From the IMG/VR virus record IMGVR_UViG_3300009181_000128, positions 1 to 45,764 of that record: DNA of 45,764 nucleotides. The stretch is one strand, 5' to 3'. The position numbers were made by a program, and so were the translations under genes. The notes below the pieces were generated by a model. It was not told the DNA's origin. It was given only the letters and a program-made list of their open reading frames with translations, and did no database searches. The DNA comes from a virus. Every line of letters starts with the position of its first letter. Position 1 is the first letter of the stretch. This document shows positions 1-10,800 of this stretch, in pieces.

Positions 1-57
1 TTGCAAGAACAAACTAGACAGCATCTTCCGAATTTAAAGCTCGAGATACTGATCTAA
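1..57 (+). CDS. C-terminal end of an upstream gene (partial)
   Basis: The first frame is open from the window edge and stops at the TAA at 55-57, giving 18 residues that end in KLEILI. The composition is compatible with the end of a real protein, and the 114 bases that follow hold no other gene. Too little is present to name a function. It could also be chance open frame. Confidence 0.3.
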   Translation: MQEQTRQHLPNLKLEILI

Positions 58-171
58 TAAAAAAATGATCTATAAGCTTCTATAAGAATACTATGAACAG
101 TTTTTATAAAAGCGTAACTGATAAGAAATATAAAATACGGAGTAATAAATAATAATTAAATATAAATAAAA

Positions 172-444
172 ATGAACGAACAAATTAAATTACCAGAAGA
201 ATTGCTTTTAGAGATCCAAGCACTAAAAGATGAGCTAACAGAGAACGTTATTAGAATCGGAAGACTGAGTGTTCAAAGATCCTTCTATGAGAAGGATTTA
301 AAAATGTTGAGCGCTGAATTGGATTCTTTGTATGATAAGGCTGAGTCAATTTCGGGAAGAGAGGATGATTTACAGGCTAGAGTTGTGAACGAATACGGTA
401 ACGGTAAACTAGATTTCGAATCAGGGATTTTTACAAAAGCGTAA
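172..444 (+). CDS. Small helical (coiled-coil) protein, unknown function
   Basis: A 90-residue acidic protein starting at an ATG preceded by an AT-rich tract (TAAATAAAAATG), the start context used throughout this genome. Residues 5-70 are rich in Leu, Glu and Lys with heptad-like spacing (for example LLLEIQALKDELTEN), so a coiled coil is likely. No catalytic motif or membrane segment is visible. Its TAA is followed at once by the ATG of the glycosyltransferase gene, so the two are probably translated together. It could be a small virion or chaperone-like protein; the family is not recognised. Confidence 0.7.
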   Translation: MNEQIKLPEELLLEIQALKDELTENVIRIGRLSVQRSFYEKDLKMLSAELDSLYDKAESISGREDDLQARVVNEYGNGKLDFESGIFTKA

Positions 445-1425
445 ATGTCATCTGCTGAATCCATATATAATGGGGAGATGCAAAAAATAATTTATATCAC
501 TCCGCATCTTTCCACTGGAGGATTGCCTCAGTATCTGTATAAAAAGATAGAGGCTTTCAATAAAGTGTCTGATGTTTATTGTGTGGAATACAATTTTCAC
601 GGGGATGCGTATGTTGTTCAGAGAAATAAAATAGCTGGTCTTCTTGGAGATAGATTTATACCTCTATATGATAATAAGCATAAGATTCTTGAATTATTAG
701 AGAACATAAAACCCGATGTGATACACTTTGAGGAGCTTGCTGAATCTTTTATTGACTCCGAGATATTAAATAAGATCTATAGCAATGATAGAGAATATTT
801 TATCTGTGAAACATGTCACGGTTCAAATATACCAATAAGTATTAAATTATACAAACCTGATAAATTCATTATGGTTTCCGAGTGGATAGACAATAAGTTT
901 AAACCACTTGGAGTACCTTCGGATATACTGGAGTACCCTATTGAGGATCTAATTCCCCTCAAGGAACACCATATGAATTTGCTTGGTTTACCCCCAGATT
1001 TCAAGCATGTGGTAAATATTGGATTATTTAACTCTGATAAGAATCAGAAAGAAGTTGTTGAGTACGCAAAGAAAACTGAGCACCTCCCGATAATATACCA
1101 TTTCATCGGTAATACTGCCGATAATTTTAAGGATTATTGGGAACCTATACTGGTTGATCTACCTTCCAATTGTAAGATATGGGGAGAAAGAAACGATATT
1201 GATTCATTCTACCAAGCTGCGGATCTTTTTCTATTTACCTCTATTTTGGAGCTAAATCCTCTATCAATAAAAGAAGCTCTTTCTTGGAAGCTTCCTTGCA
1301 TGTTTAGAAAGCTAGACACCTATATGAGCACCTACGATGGGTTTCCTAATGTTCATTATCTTGATGATGACAGGGAATCTAATATTTCGAAAATGATAAA
1401 AATACTTGGTTTGGATGGAAATTAG
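445..1425 (+). CDS. GT-B glycosyltransferase (GT4-like)
   Basis: A 326-residue protein with the layout of a GT-B glycosyltransferase. The N-terminal Rossmann half opens with IIYITPHLSTGGLPQYLYKK, where the GG loop is typical of family 4 enzymes. The C-terminal half has the donor-binding signature around LELNPLSIKEALSWKLPCM, with two Glu spaced as in the E-x7-E motif. Such enzymes transfer a sugar from a nucleotide-sugar to an acceptor, here not identifiable. The ATG at 445 follows directly on the previous stop; a second in-frame ATG at 478 begins MQKIIYITP and is an alternative start. The end overlaps the next glycosyltransferase gene, so the two probably work on one pathway. Confidence 0.8.
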   Translation: MSSAESIYNGEMQKIIYITPHLSTGGLPQYLYKKIEAFNKVSDVYCVEYNFHGDAYVVQRNKIAGLLGDRFIPLYDNKHKILELLENIKPDVIHFEELAESFIDSEILNKIYSNDREYFICETCHGSNIPISIKLYKPDKFIMVSEWIDNKFKPLGVPSDILEYPIEDLIPLKEHHMNLLGLPPDFKHVVNIGLFNSDKNQKEVVEYAKKTEHLPIIYHFIGNTADNFKDYWEPILVDLPSNCKIWGERNDIDSFYQAADLFLFTSILELNPLSIKEALSWKLPCMFRKLDTYMSTYDGFPNVHYLDDDRESNISKMIKILGLDGN

Positions 1426-2605
1426 GGAGCAGTCGGTTAGTATATACTCGAATTTGGTTAAATGTGATGAAATTCACATTGAGGAGAATCTAAAAATTAA
1501 GGCTCATTTATCATTTGATTATAATCCTAAAATAGAAATATCAGGTCCTTCAGGAATACCGGGAATTCCCGATTCATTTAATACATTCATAAAAGATAAC
1601 GGGAATTTTCTATACACATCAAATATACACACGGGGATGTTTTCAGCAGTACTCCGACGGTGGGTTTTTGACTGCGACATGGAAGTCAGAGACGAATCGG
1701 ATAATATAATTTCATCATTCAACCTTTTTAAAAGATTTAAAACCGGTAAGGTTTTGGTTTCTGTTGACAGCTCAGCATTGGGTGATACATTATCTTGGAT
1801 CCCGTATATAGAGGAATTTAGAAAAAAGTATGCTGTCAGAAATCTTATTGTAACAACATTTTGGAATCATTTATTTGAAGGTCGGTATCCTAATATAAAA
1901 TTCAGACATCCGGGATACCGAGAGGAAGAAATTGATGCTGTTATTGGTGTTGGGTGGTACGAGGAGACTGATACTAATGTACATAAAAATGATCCTCGAA
2001 CTATACCAATGCAGCAGATTGCATCAGATATATTAGGGGTAGAGTATGCGGGAGAGATCAGACCCAAAATTAATAGGACCCTGCTAAGCAGACCTACCAA
2101 TAAGAAATATGTTTGTATTGCAACCGAATCCACAGCAGGTGCAAAATATTGGCATTACCCCGGAGGATGGCAAAGATTGGTGGATTTGCTTAAATTAATT
2201 GGTTATGATGTGGTTGTTATACACAAACAGCCAACGGATCTCAAAGGTGTTATAGATAGAACAGGGGATCTTCCCATGGAGGACAGGATAAGTGATTTAT
2301 TACAGTGTGAATTTTTTATTGGGCTTGGCTCTGGTATGTCTTGGTTATCATGGGCTTTAGAGGTTCCAACAGTTATGATATCAGGTTTCAGTCTACCGAC
2401 AATGGAGTTTTTAGATAAAACACTAAGAATAATAAACAAAGATGTTTGTCATGGATGTTTCTCAAACGCGTCATATAAATTTGATAAAGGTGATTGGTGG
2501 TGGTGTCCTGTTCATAAAGGAACAGATCGCTACTTCGAATGTACGAGAACAATAAAACCAGAGGATGTTTTCATAAAGATATTGGACTGGATTCCCACTC
2601 TTTAA
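1415..2605 (+). CDS. GT9/TibC-like heptosyltransferase family protein
   Basis: A protein of about 396 residues resembling heptosyltransferases of the GT9 type, especially the bacterial autotransporter heptosyltransferase (TibC) group. Visible are SSALGDTLSWIPYIEEF near residue 120, a donor-site segment TESTAGAKYWHYPGGW, and FFIGLGSGMSWLSWALEVP followed by PTVMISG. Near the C-terminus four cysteines are arranged C-x2-C-x15-C-x11-C (C345, C348, C364, C376), recalling the iron-binding cysteine cluster of TibC. Known members transfer heptose from ADP-heptose to Ser residues of surface proteins. I start it at ATG 1415; a TTG at 1406 is in frame but less likely. It overlaps the previous gene by 11 bases. 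The acceptor could be a phage structural protein. A heptose kinase domain at 28158 makes the substrate guess more plausible. Confidence 0.75.
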   Translation: MEIREQSVSIYSNLVKCDEIHIEENLKIKAHLSFDYNPKIEISGPSGIPGIPDSFNTFIKDNGNFLYTSNIHTGMFSAVLRRWVFDCDMEVRDESDNIISSFNLFKRFKTGKVLVSVDSSALGDTLSWIPYIEEFRKKYAVRNLIVTTFWNHLFEGRYPNIKFRHPGYREEEIDAVIGVGWYEETDTNVHKNDPRTIPMQQIASDILGVEYAGEIRPKINRTLLSRPTNKKYVCIATESTAGAKYWHYPGGWQRLVDLLKLIGYDVVVIHKQPTDLKGVIDRTGDLPMEDRISDLLQCEFFIGLGSGMSWLSWALEVPTVMISGFSLPTMEFLDKTLRIINKDVCHGCFSNASYKFDKGDWWWCPVHKGTDRYFECTRTIKPEDVFIKILDWIPTL

Positions 2606-2640
2606 AAATTAGCTCTACTTGATTCCGTTTATTTTTATGG

Positions 2641-2649
2641 GATATATAG
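2641..2649 (+). promoter_or_regulatory. Late promoter motif GATATATAG
   Basis: GATATATAG preceded by a T-rich stretch, 18 bases before the start of the 829-residue virion protein. It is one of a set of near-identical motifs placed before late operons in this window. It probably drives the virion protein, terminase subunits and perhaps beyond. Confidence 0.6.
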
Positions 2650-2660
2650 AAAAAGTAAAA

Positions 2661-2690
2661 ATGGCTAATGAATTTTTATCCGGAGAATAG
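2661..2690 (+). other. Nine-codon leader ORF overlapping the next start
   Basis: The ATG at 2661 has the best start context here (AAAAATGG) but reads only MANEFLSGE before TAG at 2688. The large virion gene begins 7 bases later in another frame. This may be a real leader peptide, a decoy start or a sign of a base error. Confidence 0.3.
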
Positions 2691-5157
2691 ATTTCCTAAA
2701 AAAGGCGAACCTGTCAATGACGGGAATGGTGAGCAATATGATTTATCAGAGCAGAGATTTAATTACCATGACGGTCTTCAGAACACAGATAAGGTAGTTA
2801 AATCATCGGTAGATAACATATTTTCAACACCGGGTGCAGCCGAAGCAAGAGCTAAACAAATCGGATGTGGTGGGTATCACGAGGTTACAATTAAGGGTGA
2901 AAAATACTATAAGCCCTGTGTAAGCTCGAGTTATTATGATCTAAGAATAGAACAGCTAGATAGCGCATTAAACTTTACTTATATTGGAAATTATAGGGTT
3001 CTCTCGTGGGATAAACCATTTGAGAGAGTTACTAAATTTAAGGGCTGGATAATAGATGCTTCAAATAGCAATAATACTGAAACGAGATTAGACGCTAACG
3101 ACATCTCCATTGATTTTAGATATAGCATAGATGGAAAGACCTGGTCTTTATGGACCAATGTTGGTACTGCTCTTGGTGGACTAACAAATGAATTTTCGGA
3201 TCTTTTCGATATAATTTTAAATCCTGACAATAAATTCTATCCTGAATTTAGATTCACTTCGGTACTAGTTAATGACGATGGAACTGTTATTTATAATAGT
3301 GATGAACCGATAGATCCAACAATTGTTATAGTTAGTTTCGAGCTGGATTTGGATTATGCACCAACCCCGGAAACCCCCATAGTTAAACCTGCTGCTATAT
3401 GCTCCAATGAGGTCTCAAATAGACCTGTTGTTTTTTCTGATTGTAAATTCACATTTAATCCGTATGCAGTAAACCGTGCATTGAATCTATACCAGGATTT
3501 AAGCTTAATGGTTAATAATGTATTTGGGTTGGAAGCAAATTACTATTCAGTTCAGCCACAAGCTAGAGGCAAGGATATAGTTTTAAAAGAGTACACTATA
3601 TTTAATGTTGTCAGCGAGAAATGCGTTAAGATACTTGTTCCGCAAAATCAGTTCCCTGATAATAAAATAAACTTTGATCCCTTTGGACTTCAGTTTGAGG
3701 AGCCTTTTGAAATACAAATAGACAAGAGGTACTTCGAGACGATATTTGGAAAAGGATCTCAACCCAGAAAAAGAGACATTCTATATTTCCCTATTACTAA
3801 TAGAATATATGAAATAAATTCGATGTATTTATTTAGGGATTTTATGAACGCTCCTGTTTATTTTAAAATAGAGCTTAGAAAATATAGTCCAAAAAGTAAT
3901 ACTTATTTTCAAGATCCTGCATACAAGGAGGAACTTGATGGTATAGCATTGACTACAAGCGAATTATTTGGAGCTGAAATTAATGACGAGGAAATCAAAA
4001 GTTCTAAACCTCAGCAATATGCAACCACAATAACACAGCTTTCCCAGGATCCTATTAGATCATATGTTTATAGGGATTTATCTATAATTGGTTATGATCT
4101 AAATAATAACTGGACAATAGTTCTTAATAACTATTATGATTTATCTGAGGCATTTGCTGATAACTCTGAATTCGGATACGATCCTGATCGATATAGAAAT
4201 GCAATTAGATATAAGAGACTTCCTAAGCTTGGTGCTACTGACGAATTATCATATACTTGTTGGTTTAGTCTTAAAAATTTCTATGACAACCAGCAAATGC
4301 TAAAAAGGGCCTATCCGGTATCAAATATAAATCTGGACTCGTTTGATATAAATTATTTACATTTTAGTAGCTATCCTAGGAGACATAGATTGGAAAAATG
4401 GCAATCATATGCTTCCAACCCTGAAGGTTACGTTGCCATAAAAGGTGATAAATTACACTCAGGCGGATATCAGGTTGTCGATGTTATTGATGAATACAGA
4501 TTTACGGTTAAGAATAATAGTATGGATTTTGCACTAGGAACTATAGTTTGGAAAATGCAAAAAGCTCAGGGCAGAAATTTATTTAGTGGTCTTTATGAGA
4601 ATGCGTTAGGAAACATAGAAGGCTTTAGAGTTGATCTTGTACACTCTGGTGTTATGGACGAAAACTCAAATCCTTTCCTAGGTGAGGGAAGTTTAGTTAT
4701 ACGACTAAATGATAGAATAATAAATTCACCACTCCAATTCGTGCCTGAGTACGGAAGCTGGTATGGTGTTGTCGTAAACGTTTCTAACCTATATAAACAA
4801 ATCGCTGCAAATATATGGGAAATGTCATATGATCCAGTCAATCCGAATGAGCAGTCTAGCAAGCTAAATAAGGTCCATGAGGAGGTTAGAATGATAACTG
4901 ATCCGATAATATTCGATGCTCCGTCGGATGTCGTTACGGACACGCTAAGCCCGTTTTACAACACTGATAACAACTCATATAAGATCTTCACTGGACCAAT
5001 TTACCTTGGTAACGTGAGATTATTTAAAAATATGATAGATATAGATACACAATCAACGGTGTTAAACCAAAACATAGTAAGAGATGAACAACTTGCACAC
5101 ATTATAGACAATTCTAAACCACTATTGAATATGCCTAAGTTTGCAAGAAATAGATAA
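2668..5157 (+). CDS. Large virion structural protein (unassigned)
   Basis: An 829-residue protein with no signal peptide or membrane segment, rich in Asn, Asp, Tyr and beta-type sequence, as expected for a baseplate, neck or fibre component. Near the N-terminus is a compact motif, AKQIGCGGYHEV then YYKPC (C67, H71, C84), which could bind a metal or form a small fold. The rest shows long beta-rich domains, one region (about residues 640-700) looking like a lectin-like sandwich. It sits just before the terminase genes behind a late promoter motif. The ATG at 2668 is used because the ATG at 2661 leads to a stop after nine codons. I cannot match it to a specific T4 protein. Confidence 0.75.
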   Translation: MNFYPENRFPKKGEPVNDGNGEQYDLSEQRFNYHDGLQNTDKVVKSSVDNIFSTPGAAEARAKQIGCGGYHEVTIKGEKYYKPCVSSSYYDLRIEQLDSALNFTYIGNYRVLSWDKPFERVTKFKGWIIDASNSNNTETRLDANDISIDFRYSIDGKTWSLWTNVGTALGGLTNEFSDLFDIILNPDNKFYPEFRFTSVLVNDDGTVIYNSDEPIDPTIVIVSFELDLDYAPTPETPIVKPAAICSNEVSNRPVVFSDCKFTFNPYAVNRALNLYQDLSLMVNNVFGLEANYYSVQPQARGKDIVLKEYTIFNVVSEKCVKILVPQNQFPDNKINFDPFGLQFEEPFEIQIDKRYFETIFGKGSQPRKRDILYFPITNRIYEINSMYLFRDFMNAPVYFKIELRKYSPKSNTYFQDPAYKEELDGIALTTSELFGAEINDEEIKSSKPQQYATTITQLSQDPIRSYVYRDLSIIGYDLNNNWTIVLNNYYDLSEAFADNSEFGYDPDRYRNAIRYKRLPKLGATDELSYTCWFSLKNFYDNQQMLKRAYPVSNINLDSFDINYLHFSSYPRRHRLEKWQSYASNPEGYVAIKGDKLHSGGYQVVDVIDEYRFTVKNNSMDFALGTIVWKMQKAQGRNLFSGLYENALGNIEGFRVDLVHSGVMDENSNPFLGEGSLVIRLNDRIINSPLQFVPEYGSWYGVVVNVSNLYKQIAANIWEMSYDPVNPNEQSSKLNKVHEEVRMITDPIIFDAPSDVVTDTLSPFYNTDNNSYKIFTGPIYLGNVRLFKNMIDIDTQSTVLNQNIVRDEQLAHIIDNSKPLLNMPKFARNR

Positions 5158-5160
5158 AGT

Positions 5161-5943
5161 ATGCCAAGAAGAAAACCGAAACCTGAAAAAGTAGTACAAG
5201 AAAAAATAAAAGAGAGTTTGGATTCTATAATAATGGAGGAGTCGTTAGATGATATTCTTCCTGGTATAGACGAACTTCCTAGACTTAAAACTACAGAGAT
5301 GATGGATTTCTCAGGTGAGAAATCAACAGCTCTATCAGATGCAAAAGCATTATTGGATTCAATAACCAACTTCTATGTTGACATGAATCATCCAGAATCT
5401 CATGTTGAAAACAAAAAAAGAATGGACACGATGAATCTATCGTCGATGATGTTCCAGCTTAAATCCGCCCAACATGCAATTACCAAGATACTCGAGGAGA
5501 TTGATTTAGGTAACATGCATCCCCGTTTATTTGAGGTACTTGCACAATTGCAGTCCCAAATCATGCAGATGCCTAAAGATTATCAGGCTTATCTGGAGAA
5601 AATGGAACAGAACTATAAGAAAACTAGGATAGAGATAGAGGAAAAAAAACACGCAAGTGGTGTTGTTATGGATCAACAACCAGGATCTGATGGTGTTTAT
5701 ATTTCAACTAATATTTCTTCTGATGGTGGACTAAGATCTAGAGGTACTCGAGGTATAATGGAGGGACTTAGAGATATAATAGGATCTGAAATAATAGACA
5801 TTAGACCGGAAGTAATAGACCCTAATGCTGTTGTTAATGCAAGAGACAAGAAAAAGATAGACTCGCAGAATCCATTAAGAAAGGATGATGATAGTTACGA
5901 AGATCCTGATGGATATACCATTGAGGATGATATACTAGAATAA
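5161..5943 (+). CDS. 16: Terminase small subunit (gp16-like)
   Basis: A 260-residue protein directly before the large terminase. Two stretches line up with T4 gp16: LDDILPGIDELP near residue 30, matching the DISDLPGIDG region of gp16, and a central helical pair around residues 95-150 with NMHPRLFEVLAQLQSQI, matching the PRHMEVFATL segment of gp16. In T4 this subunit forms rings that recognise DNA and regulate the packaging motor. The protein is about 100 residues longer than T4 gp16 (164), mainly through an acidic C-terminal tail. It starts 3 bases after the previous stop and ends 1 base before the gp17 start, indicating translational coupling. Confidence 0.85.
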   Translation: MPRRKPKPEKVVQEKIKESLDSIIMEESLDDILPGIDELPRLKTTEMMDFSGEKSTALSDAKALLDSITNFYVDMNHPESHVENKKRMDTMNLSSMMFQLKSAQHAITKILEEIDLGNMHPRLFEVLAQLQSQIMQMPKDYQAYLEKMEQNYKKTRIEIEEKKHASGVVMDQQPGSDGVYISTNISSDGGLRSRGTRGIMEGLRDIIGSEIIDIRPEVIDPNAVVNARDKKKIDSQNPLRKDDDSYEDPDGYTIEDDILE

Positions 5944-5944
5944 T

Positions 5945-7768
5945 ATGGAAAACTTATTAGAGAGCGGGATACAACAGGAAACAACCTATTGGACAACCTC
6001 CAGAATAGACGAATTACTTAGGAGAGTTGATGAGGAGGGACTTGATTATAAAAGTGTCGATAATCCATTCCATGACAATAATCCTGAATTAAAGAGGGCT
6101 AATATTCTTTGGGAGTACACCAATGAGGAAATCCTCGAAATGAAAAAATGTGCGGAGGACGTAACTTACTTTTCTAAATATTGTAAAGTAATGACTGATA
6201 CGGGTCTTGATTATATTAAACTTAGAGATTACCAGGAATCTGTACTTAGAGAATACCAGGGAAGTAGATTTAATATATTTCTTGCACCAAGACAGGTTGG
6301 AAAATCCATCACATCATCAATAATTCTAGTTTGGTATCTCCTTTTTAATCACGATAAGAATGCGATGATTCTTGCAAACGTTGGAGATACAGCGGAAGAA
6401 CTTATGGACAAGATAAAGGCCATTATAAAAGGACTACCTTTCTTTCTGAAGCCAGGCATAATGGTTAATAACGTGATGTCAATGCGTTTTGATAATGGCT
6501 GCAGAGTTCTTGCTAAAACAACTACTAAAACATCAGGTATCGGTTTTACAATCCATTTTTTATACATGGATGAGTTTGCACACATTAATGCCAACTTTAT
6601 CGAAGCTTTCTTTAGATCAACATATCCGACTGTTTCCTCGTCTAAGGTTTCAAGAATCATAGTTACATCAACACCCAATGGTATGAATAAGTTCTATGAA
6701 CTTTATCAGGGTGCTCTTAATGGCGAAAATAGTTTTAATCCGATCAGGGTTGATTGGTGGCAAGTACCTGGAAGGGATGAAGCATGGAAACAGCGGGAGA
6801 TCGGTAACCTAGGTAGTGAGGAACTATTTAATCAGGAATATGGTAATCAATTTTTAAGTTCATCTAGCTTATTATTAGGATCAAATGAACTCAGAAAGAT
6901 AAGAAGAAATGAAACTGAATATTTCTGGAAAGAAATAGAGTGTCTTCACGACAGTGGAATAAGCTACGAAAACCTATTATGGCATCCGAAGTTTGATTTG
7001 GAAAAGTGTGATTTACCAGGTAAGAAATTTGTTCTTTCTATAGATTTAAGTGGAGGGGGAAGCGGTGATTTTACCGTGATTAATATATTTAAAGTTACTC
7101 CACTTCCTATGGAGGTCATGGATAGAATAGAGGAATTTGAGGATGAGGCTGATTTCTTTGGACTAGTTCAGGTTGGCGTATTTAGGGATAATGAAATAAA
7201 GCTGGAGGAGTTTAGCAAAATTCTACAGCTAATGTGCACTGAATTATTCACCGTTGATAGGGTAAAAGTAGCACTGGAGATGAATTTCAAGGGCGAGCTT
7301 TTATACGATAAGCTTATGCAGAGAGATGATTTCTTTGATGAGATGTTCTTATTCACTAAACATACGGAGAGTGCAAGAGTGCTAAAACCTGGTATAAAAT
7401 ACAACGAAAAAAATAAAATGAAATATTGTGAGATGCTAAGAAGCCTCATAAAAGCGGATCGTATATTAATTAATGAAAAGAAATGGACCGTTCCTGAACT
7501 TTTTACTTTCGGTTTAAATAATAGGGGCACGTACTCGAGTCAGAGCGGGCACGATGATGTTGCTATGACTTTGGTCAATCTCCCAGGACTATTTGATGGT
7601 TACGACTTTAATCAGATAGTGGGTGATGTTTTTGATGAGCTTGAAGACAGTACTTATAAGAATGCTATAATCAGAAAGCTAGAGGGTGGACAGGGTCTGG
7701 ATGAAGATTCAAGAGGACCCGTTACCAAGGACGGTAAAAGCTACGGTGATTTCAGTAAACTAATGTAA
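5945..7768 (+). CDS. 17: Terminase large subunit, packaging ATPase-nuclease (gp17)
   Basis: A 607-residue packaging motor, the same size class as T4 gp17 (610). The ATPase domain has Walker A APRQVGKS (114-121), Walker B FLYMDE (D209, E210) and the coupling motif TSTPNG (241-246). The RNase H-fold nuclease domain has the three acidic sites at D367 (LSIDLSGG), E445 (VALEMNFKG) and D537/D538 (SGHDDVAM). It cuts concatemeric DNA and pumps it into proheads through the portal. Length and all motifs are intact, so it should be functional. It follows gp16 by one base; after it an 83-base gap leads to the sheath gene with its own late promoter. Confidence 0.97.
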   Translation: MENLLESGIQQETTYWTTSRIDELLRRVDEEGLDYKSVDNPFHDNNPELKRANILWEYTNEEILEMKKCAEDVTYFSKYCKVMTDTGLDYIKLRDYQESVLREYQGSRFNIFLAPRQVGKSITSSIILVWYLLFNHDKNAMILANVGDTAEELMDKIKAIIKGLPFFLKPGIMVNNVMSMRFDNGCRVLAKTTTKTSGIGFTIHFLYMDEFAHINANFIEAFFRSTYPTVSSSKVSRIIVTSTPNGMNKFYELYQGALNGENSFNPIRVDWWQVPGRDEAWKQREIGNLGSEELFNQEYGNQFLSSSSLLLGSNELRKIRRNETEYFWKEIECLHDSGISYENLLWHPKFDLEKCDLPGKKFVLSIDLSGGGSGDFTVINIFKVTPLPMEVMDRIEEFEDEADFFGLVQVGVFRDNEIKLEEFSKILQLMCTELFTVDRVKVALEMNFKGELLYDKLMQRDDFFDEMFLFTKHTESARVLKPGIKYNEKNKMKYCEMLRSLIKADRILINEKKWTVPELFTFGLNNRGTYSSQSGHDDVAMTLVNLPGLFDGYDFNQIVGDVFDELEDSTYKNAIIRKLEGGQGLDEDSRGPVTKDGKSYGDFSKLM

Positions 7769-7814
7769 CACACCATTTTTAATATTCCTCTTCAATAATT
7801 CTTAATTCTTTTTT

Positions 7815-7823
7815 GATATATAG
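7815..7823 (+). promoter_or_regulatory. Late promoter motif GATATATAG
   Basis: GATATATAG follows TTCTTTTTT and ends 28 bases before the sheath start codon. It matches the other late motifs base for base and probably drives sheath and both tube genes up to the terminator at 12421. Confidence 0.65.
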
Positions 7824-7851
7824 TCTAGAAGCAAAAATATCTTGAAAAATA

Positions 7852-10800
7852 ATGGCAAATAAGGTAAAAATAGACTACTCGCAGTTTAGAGCGTCTGGAG
7901 TTTATACGTTGGAATTCGACGCATCGCAAAATGTAATTCTAACATCGCAAACTATTAGATTAGTGGTTGGATTCTCTAATAAGGGACCTTTCAATACACC
8001 GGTTTATATTCCTGACGTAACAACACTAATATCTATTTTTGGTGACGTAGACAGATCACTAGAAAATAAAGGTTCCTTCTTTCAGAGATCGATACTAACT
8101 TGTTTAAATACGGGTCCAGTTTTTGGATTGAATCTTTTAAGATTAAATGACGACGTGGAAACAGCAAATCCGGATAAGGTTACATACCAAGCATACTCTG
8201 TTGACACGGAGGAAGCTAATGGAGTTGTAACATCCAGACTTTACTCCTCTTATTACAATAAGGAGAGATTTTGGTTCGCAGATCCTAATTACTTCCTTGC
8301 AACACTAAGCGTTGCTGACCAGGGTAAATTATTCAGTCTTACTAATCTAGGTAAATCACCAATGAGTATCATCACTAGAAAATCTACGGATTCTTCTAAA
8401 CCTCTTAAAGGTTATGATATATTCGCAATAGATTGGTACGGAGCTAATAATGTACCTACTTTTATGCACCCTTATGATTACATCTCTGATTACTTTATTG
8501 ATGTAATTGCAGTTTATGGAAACTGGACAAATTATCAGGCATTAGCATTAGATCCCTATTATAGTAAATACTTTACTAACAATGGATTTATTAAAAGTAA
8601 GATAGACGCATTTCTTGCTGAACCTAATGTTTCCATAGTTACTTCTGTTACTGGATGTATCATACCTGACTTTGTTGATCTTAATGGAATTAATCAATAC
8701 ATACAAACACTAGTTAATAATAACACACCTTCAAGCGGTTTATTCTGTGCGATTGATGAAGTTGCATTCGATTCAATTTGTGATAACTCTTCTAAAATAG
8801 ATTTAGTTGGTAATCACTTAATTGATGAATTAACTGGCGATAGAGACCTTGTAACTCCTAGCATTAATTTCTTAAGTTATGATCAGGTACTAGTTGCTGA
8901 CTACTTATACTCACAAAATGTTGTTGGTGTAACTGGAGCAACTGGATTTGTTAGCCCTACCGGTGGTATAGTTTATGCTAAAGGTCTTAATGTTGGTACT
9001 CTTTTCACTCTTACTGAAGCCGGTGTTACTGCTGGTGTAATAAACAGTTCTTTTGCGGCTTACGATCCTACTGCATTTGATGGTGGATTACATTATCTTC
9101 AAACATTAGGTCTAACTGGTGCCACTGGTGGATTTAATAACGCTATACAAAAGGATTCTTTAAAAAGCTTCGTATCTGTTACATCATCTAACGATGAAAA
9201 ATTTATAATTGGTGTAGTTTCTGGATATACAGGAGGTTTAACGGGGGCATTAATAAACCAATTCTCTGAAGCTTCTCTTGTTAAATTAAAAGTTACCGGA
9301 ACTAAAGAAGTTTCGGGAGAATTAAGAATATTCTTTACACACCCTCTCGATAATGCTTTCTATAGGGGACAAGGTATATCTGTTGGTCCTACATATAACC
9401 TAACGTCATATAATACTGGTGCATCGGGAAGTAATAAACCATTCTATACGGATGCTTATCAATTTGGTAACTCCGATTATACCGATATTATTAGTGTAGC
9501 TACACCTGATGGTGTTACTGGACCTGGTGCTCCTCTGGGAGTTTCTAATGTTCTAGTTGGCTACAATGCTTCACCATTATTCCAGGATAATAAATATGCA
9601 GCAATTGCTGATGGTGATTTGGTTTGGAGAAACTCTGCAGGTACTAACCTTAGCTATCTGGGATTTGAAACCACTGTTGATAAGGATCAATTTGACCTGA
9701 CATATGTTAGAACATTCAGTAATGTTGACAGGGCCGAGGCGACTATAGTAAACGTTCCTGCATTTGGAGCTACTTATGCTTCTGATAATGTGGGGTTTCC
9801 TGTAAGCGCACAAGCATTTGATATAATTTCACAAGAAGGATCTATTAATCAATTCATAGATTGTACTAGAATAGACGTTACAACATTCTTGATAACTCAG
9901 GACAGCCTTGGTAATGTTCCTTTATCTGTCGGAGATTTGGTTGTTTCTACGGATCTTGATATATGTGAACCAGTAACGGGTAACAGACAAAGCAGATTAG
10001 CTAAGGTTACTTCGGTTGCTACCACGACAACTCTTGGAACATACAGGGTAAAAATAGCAAGACCAGCTCTCTATTACACTGCTGGCGTTGGACTTAGAAT
10101 TCAAAAATTCCTGTCGATATCCCAATTTACAAGATCTTTTGACTTCACATACTTAAGCGGATTCACAATGACTGACTCGCACAGACCTAACGGTAGTGAC
10201 GCTAGACTTAGTGATATACTTGATGTTATGTATGATACCAACATAGCTAAAACATTAGCCTCTAAGGACATTATATCATTCAGATACGTTGTGGATACGT
10301 TTTCTGGACAGATTTTACCTAACTCTAAATACCAACTTAGTAAGCTTGCTAAATTAAGACAACAAGCTCTTGCTATTATAAATGCTCCTTCAATGGCACA
10401 ATTTAGAGCTAGTACGGATCCTAGATTTACTGATGCTCCAACAGAACCAAATCCATATCCGAAATTAAATACTGCTTATATCGCAGATGGTGGTAATTTA
10501 TCTCTTAATCCTACATACACCTTTAGTTTACCTAGTGAAGATGATGGATCTAAATTCTGTGGTTTCTATTCCCCTTTTATTACAGTAAGGGAATCAAATA
10601 GAAATATAGATGTCCCACCAGCAGCATACGTTTCTAATAACTTCCTTAGAAAATTCGCAAACGGTGAACCTTATGCAATTATCGCAGGACAGAAAAGAGG
10701 GGTTATAAGCGGAGGAAATATCGTCGGTGTTGAATATGACTTTACTGATGAGGATAGAGGAAACTTAGAGCCTTTCGGTATAAATCCAATCATCAAGAGA

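Noticed and set aside
76-113. Imperfect inverted repeat GCTTCTATAAGAA / TTTTTATAAAAGC after the partial first gene
   Set aside because: It has a mismatch and a wobble pair, almost no GC pairs and no T-run behind it, so it is not a convincing terminator.
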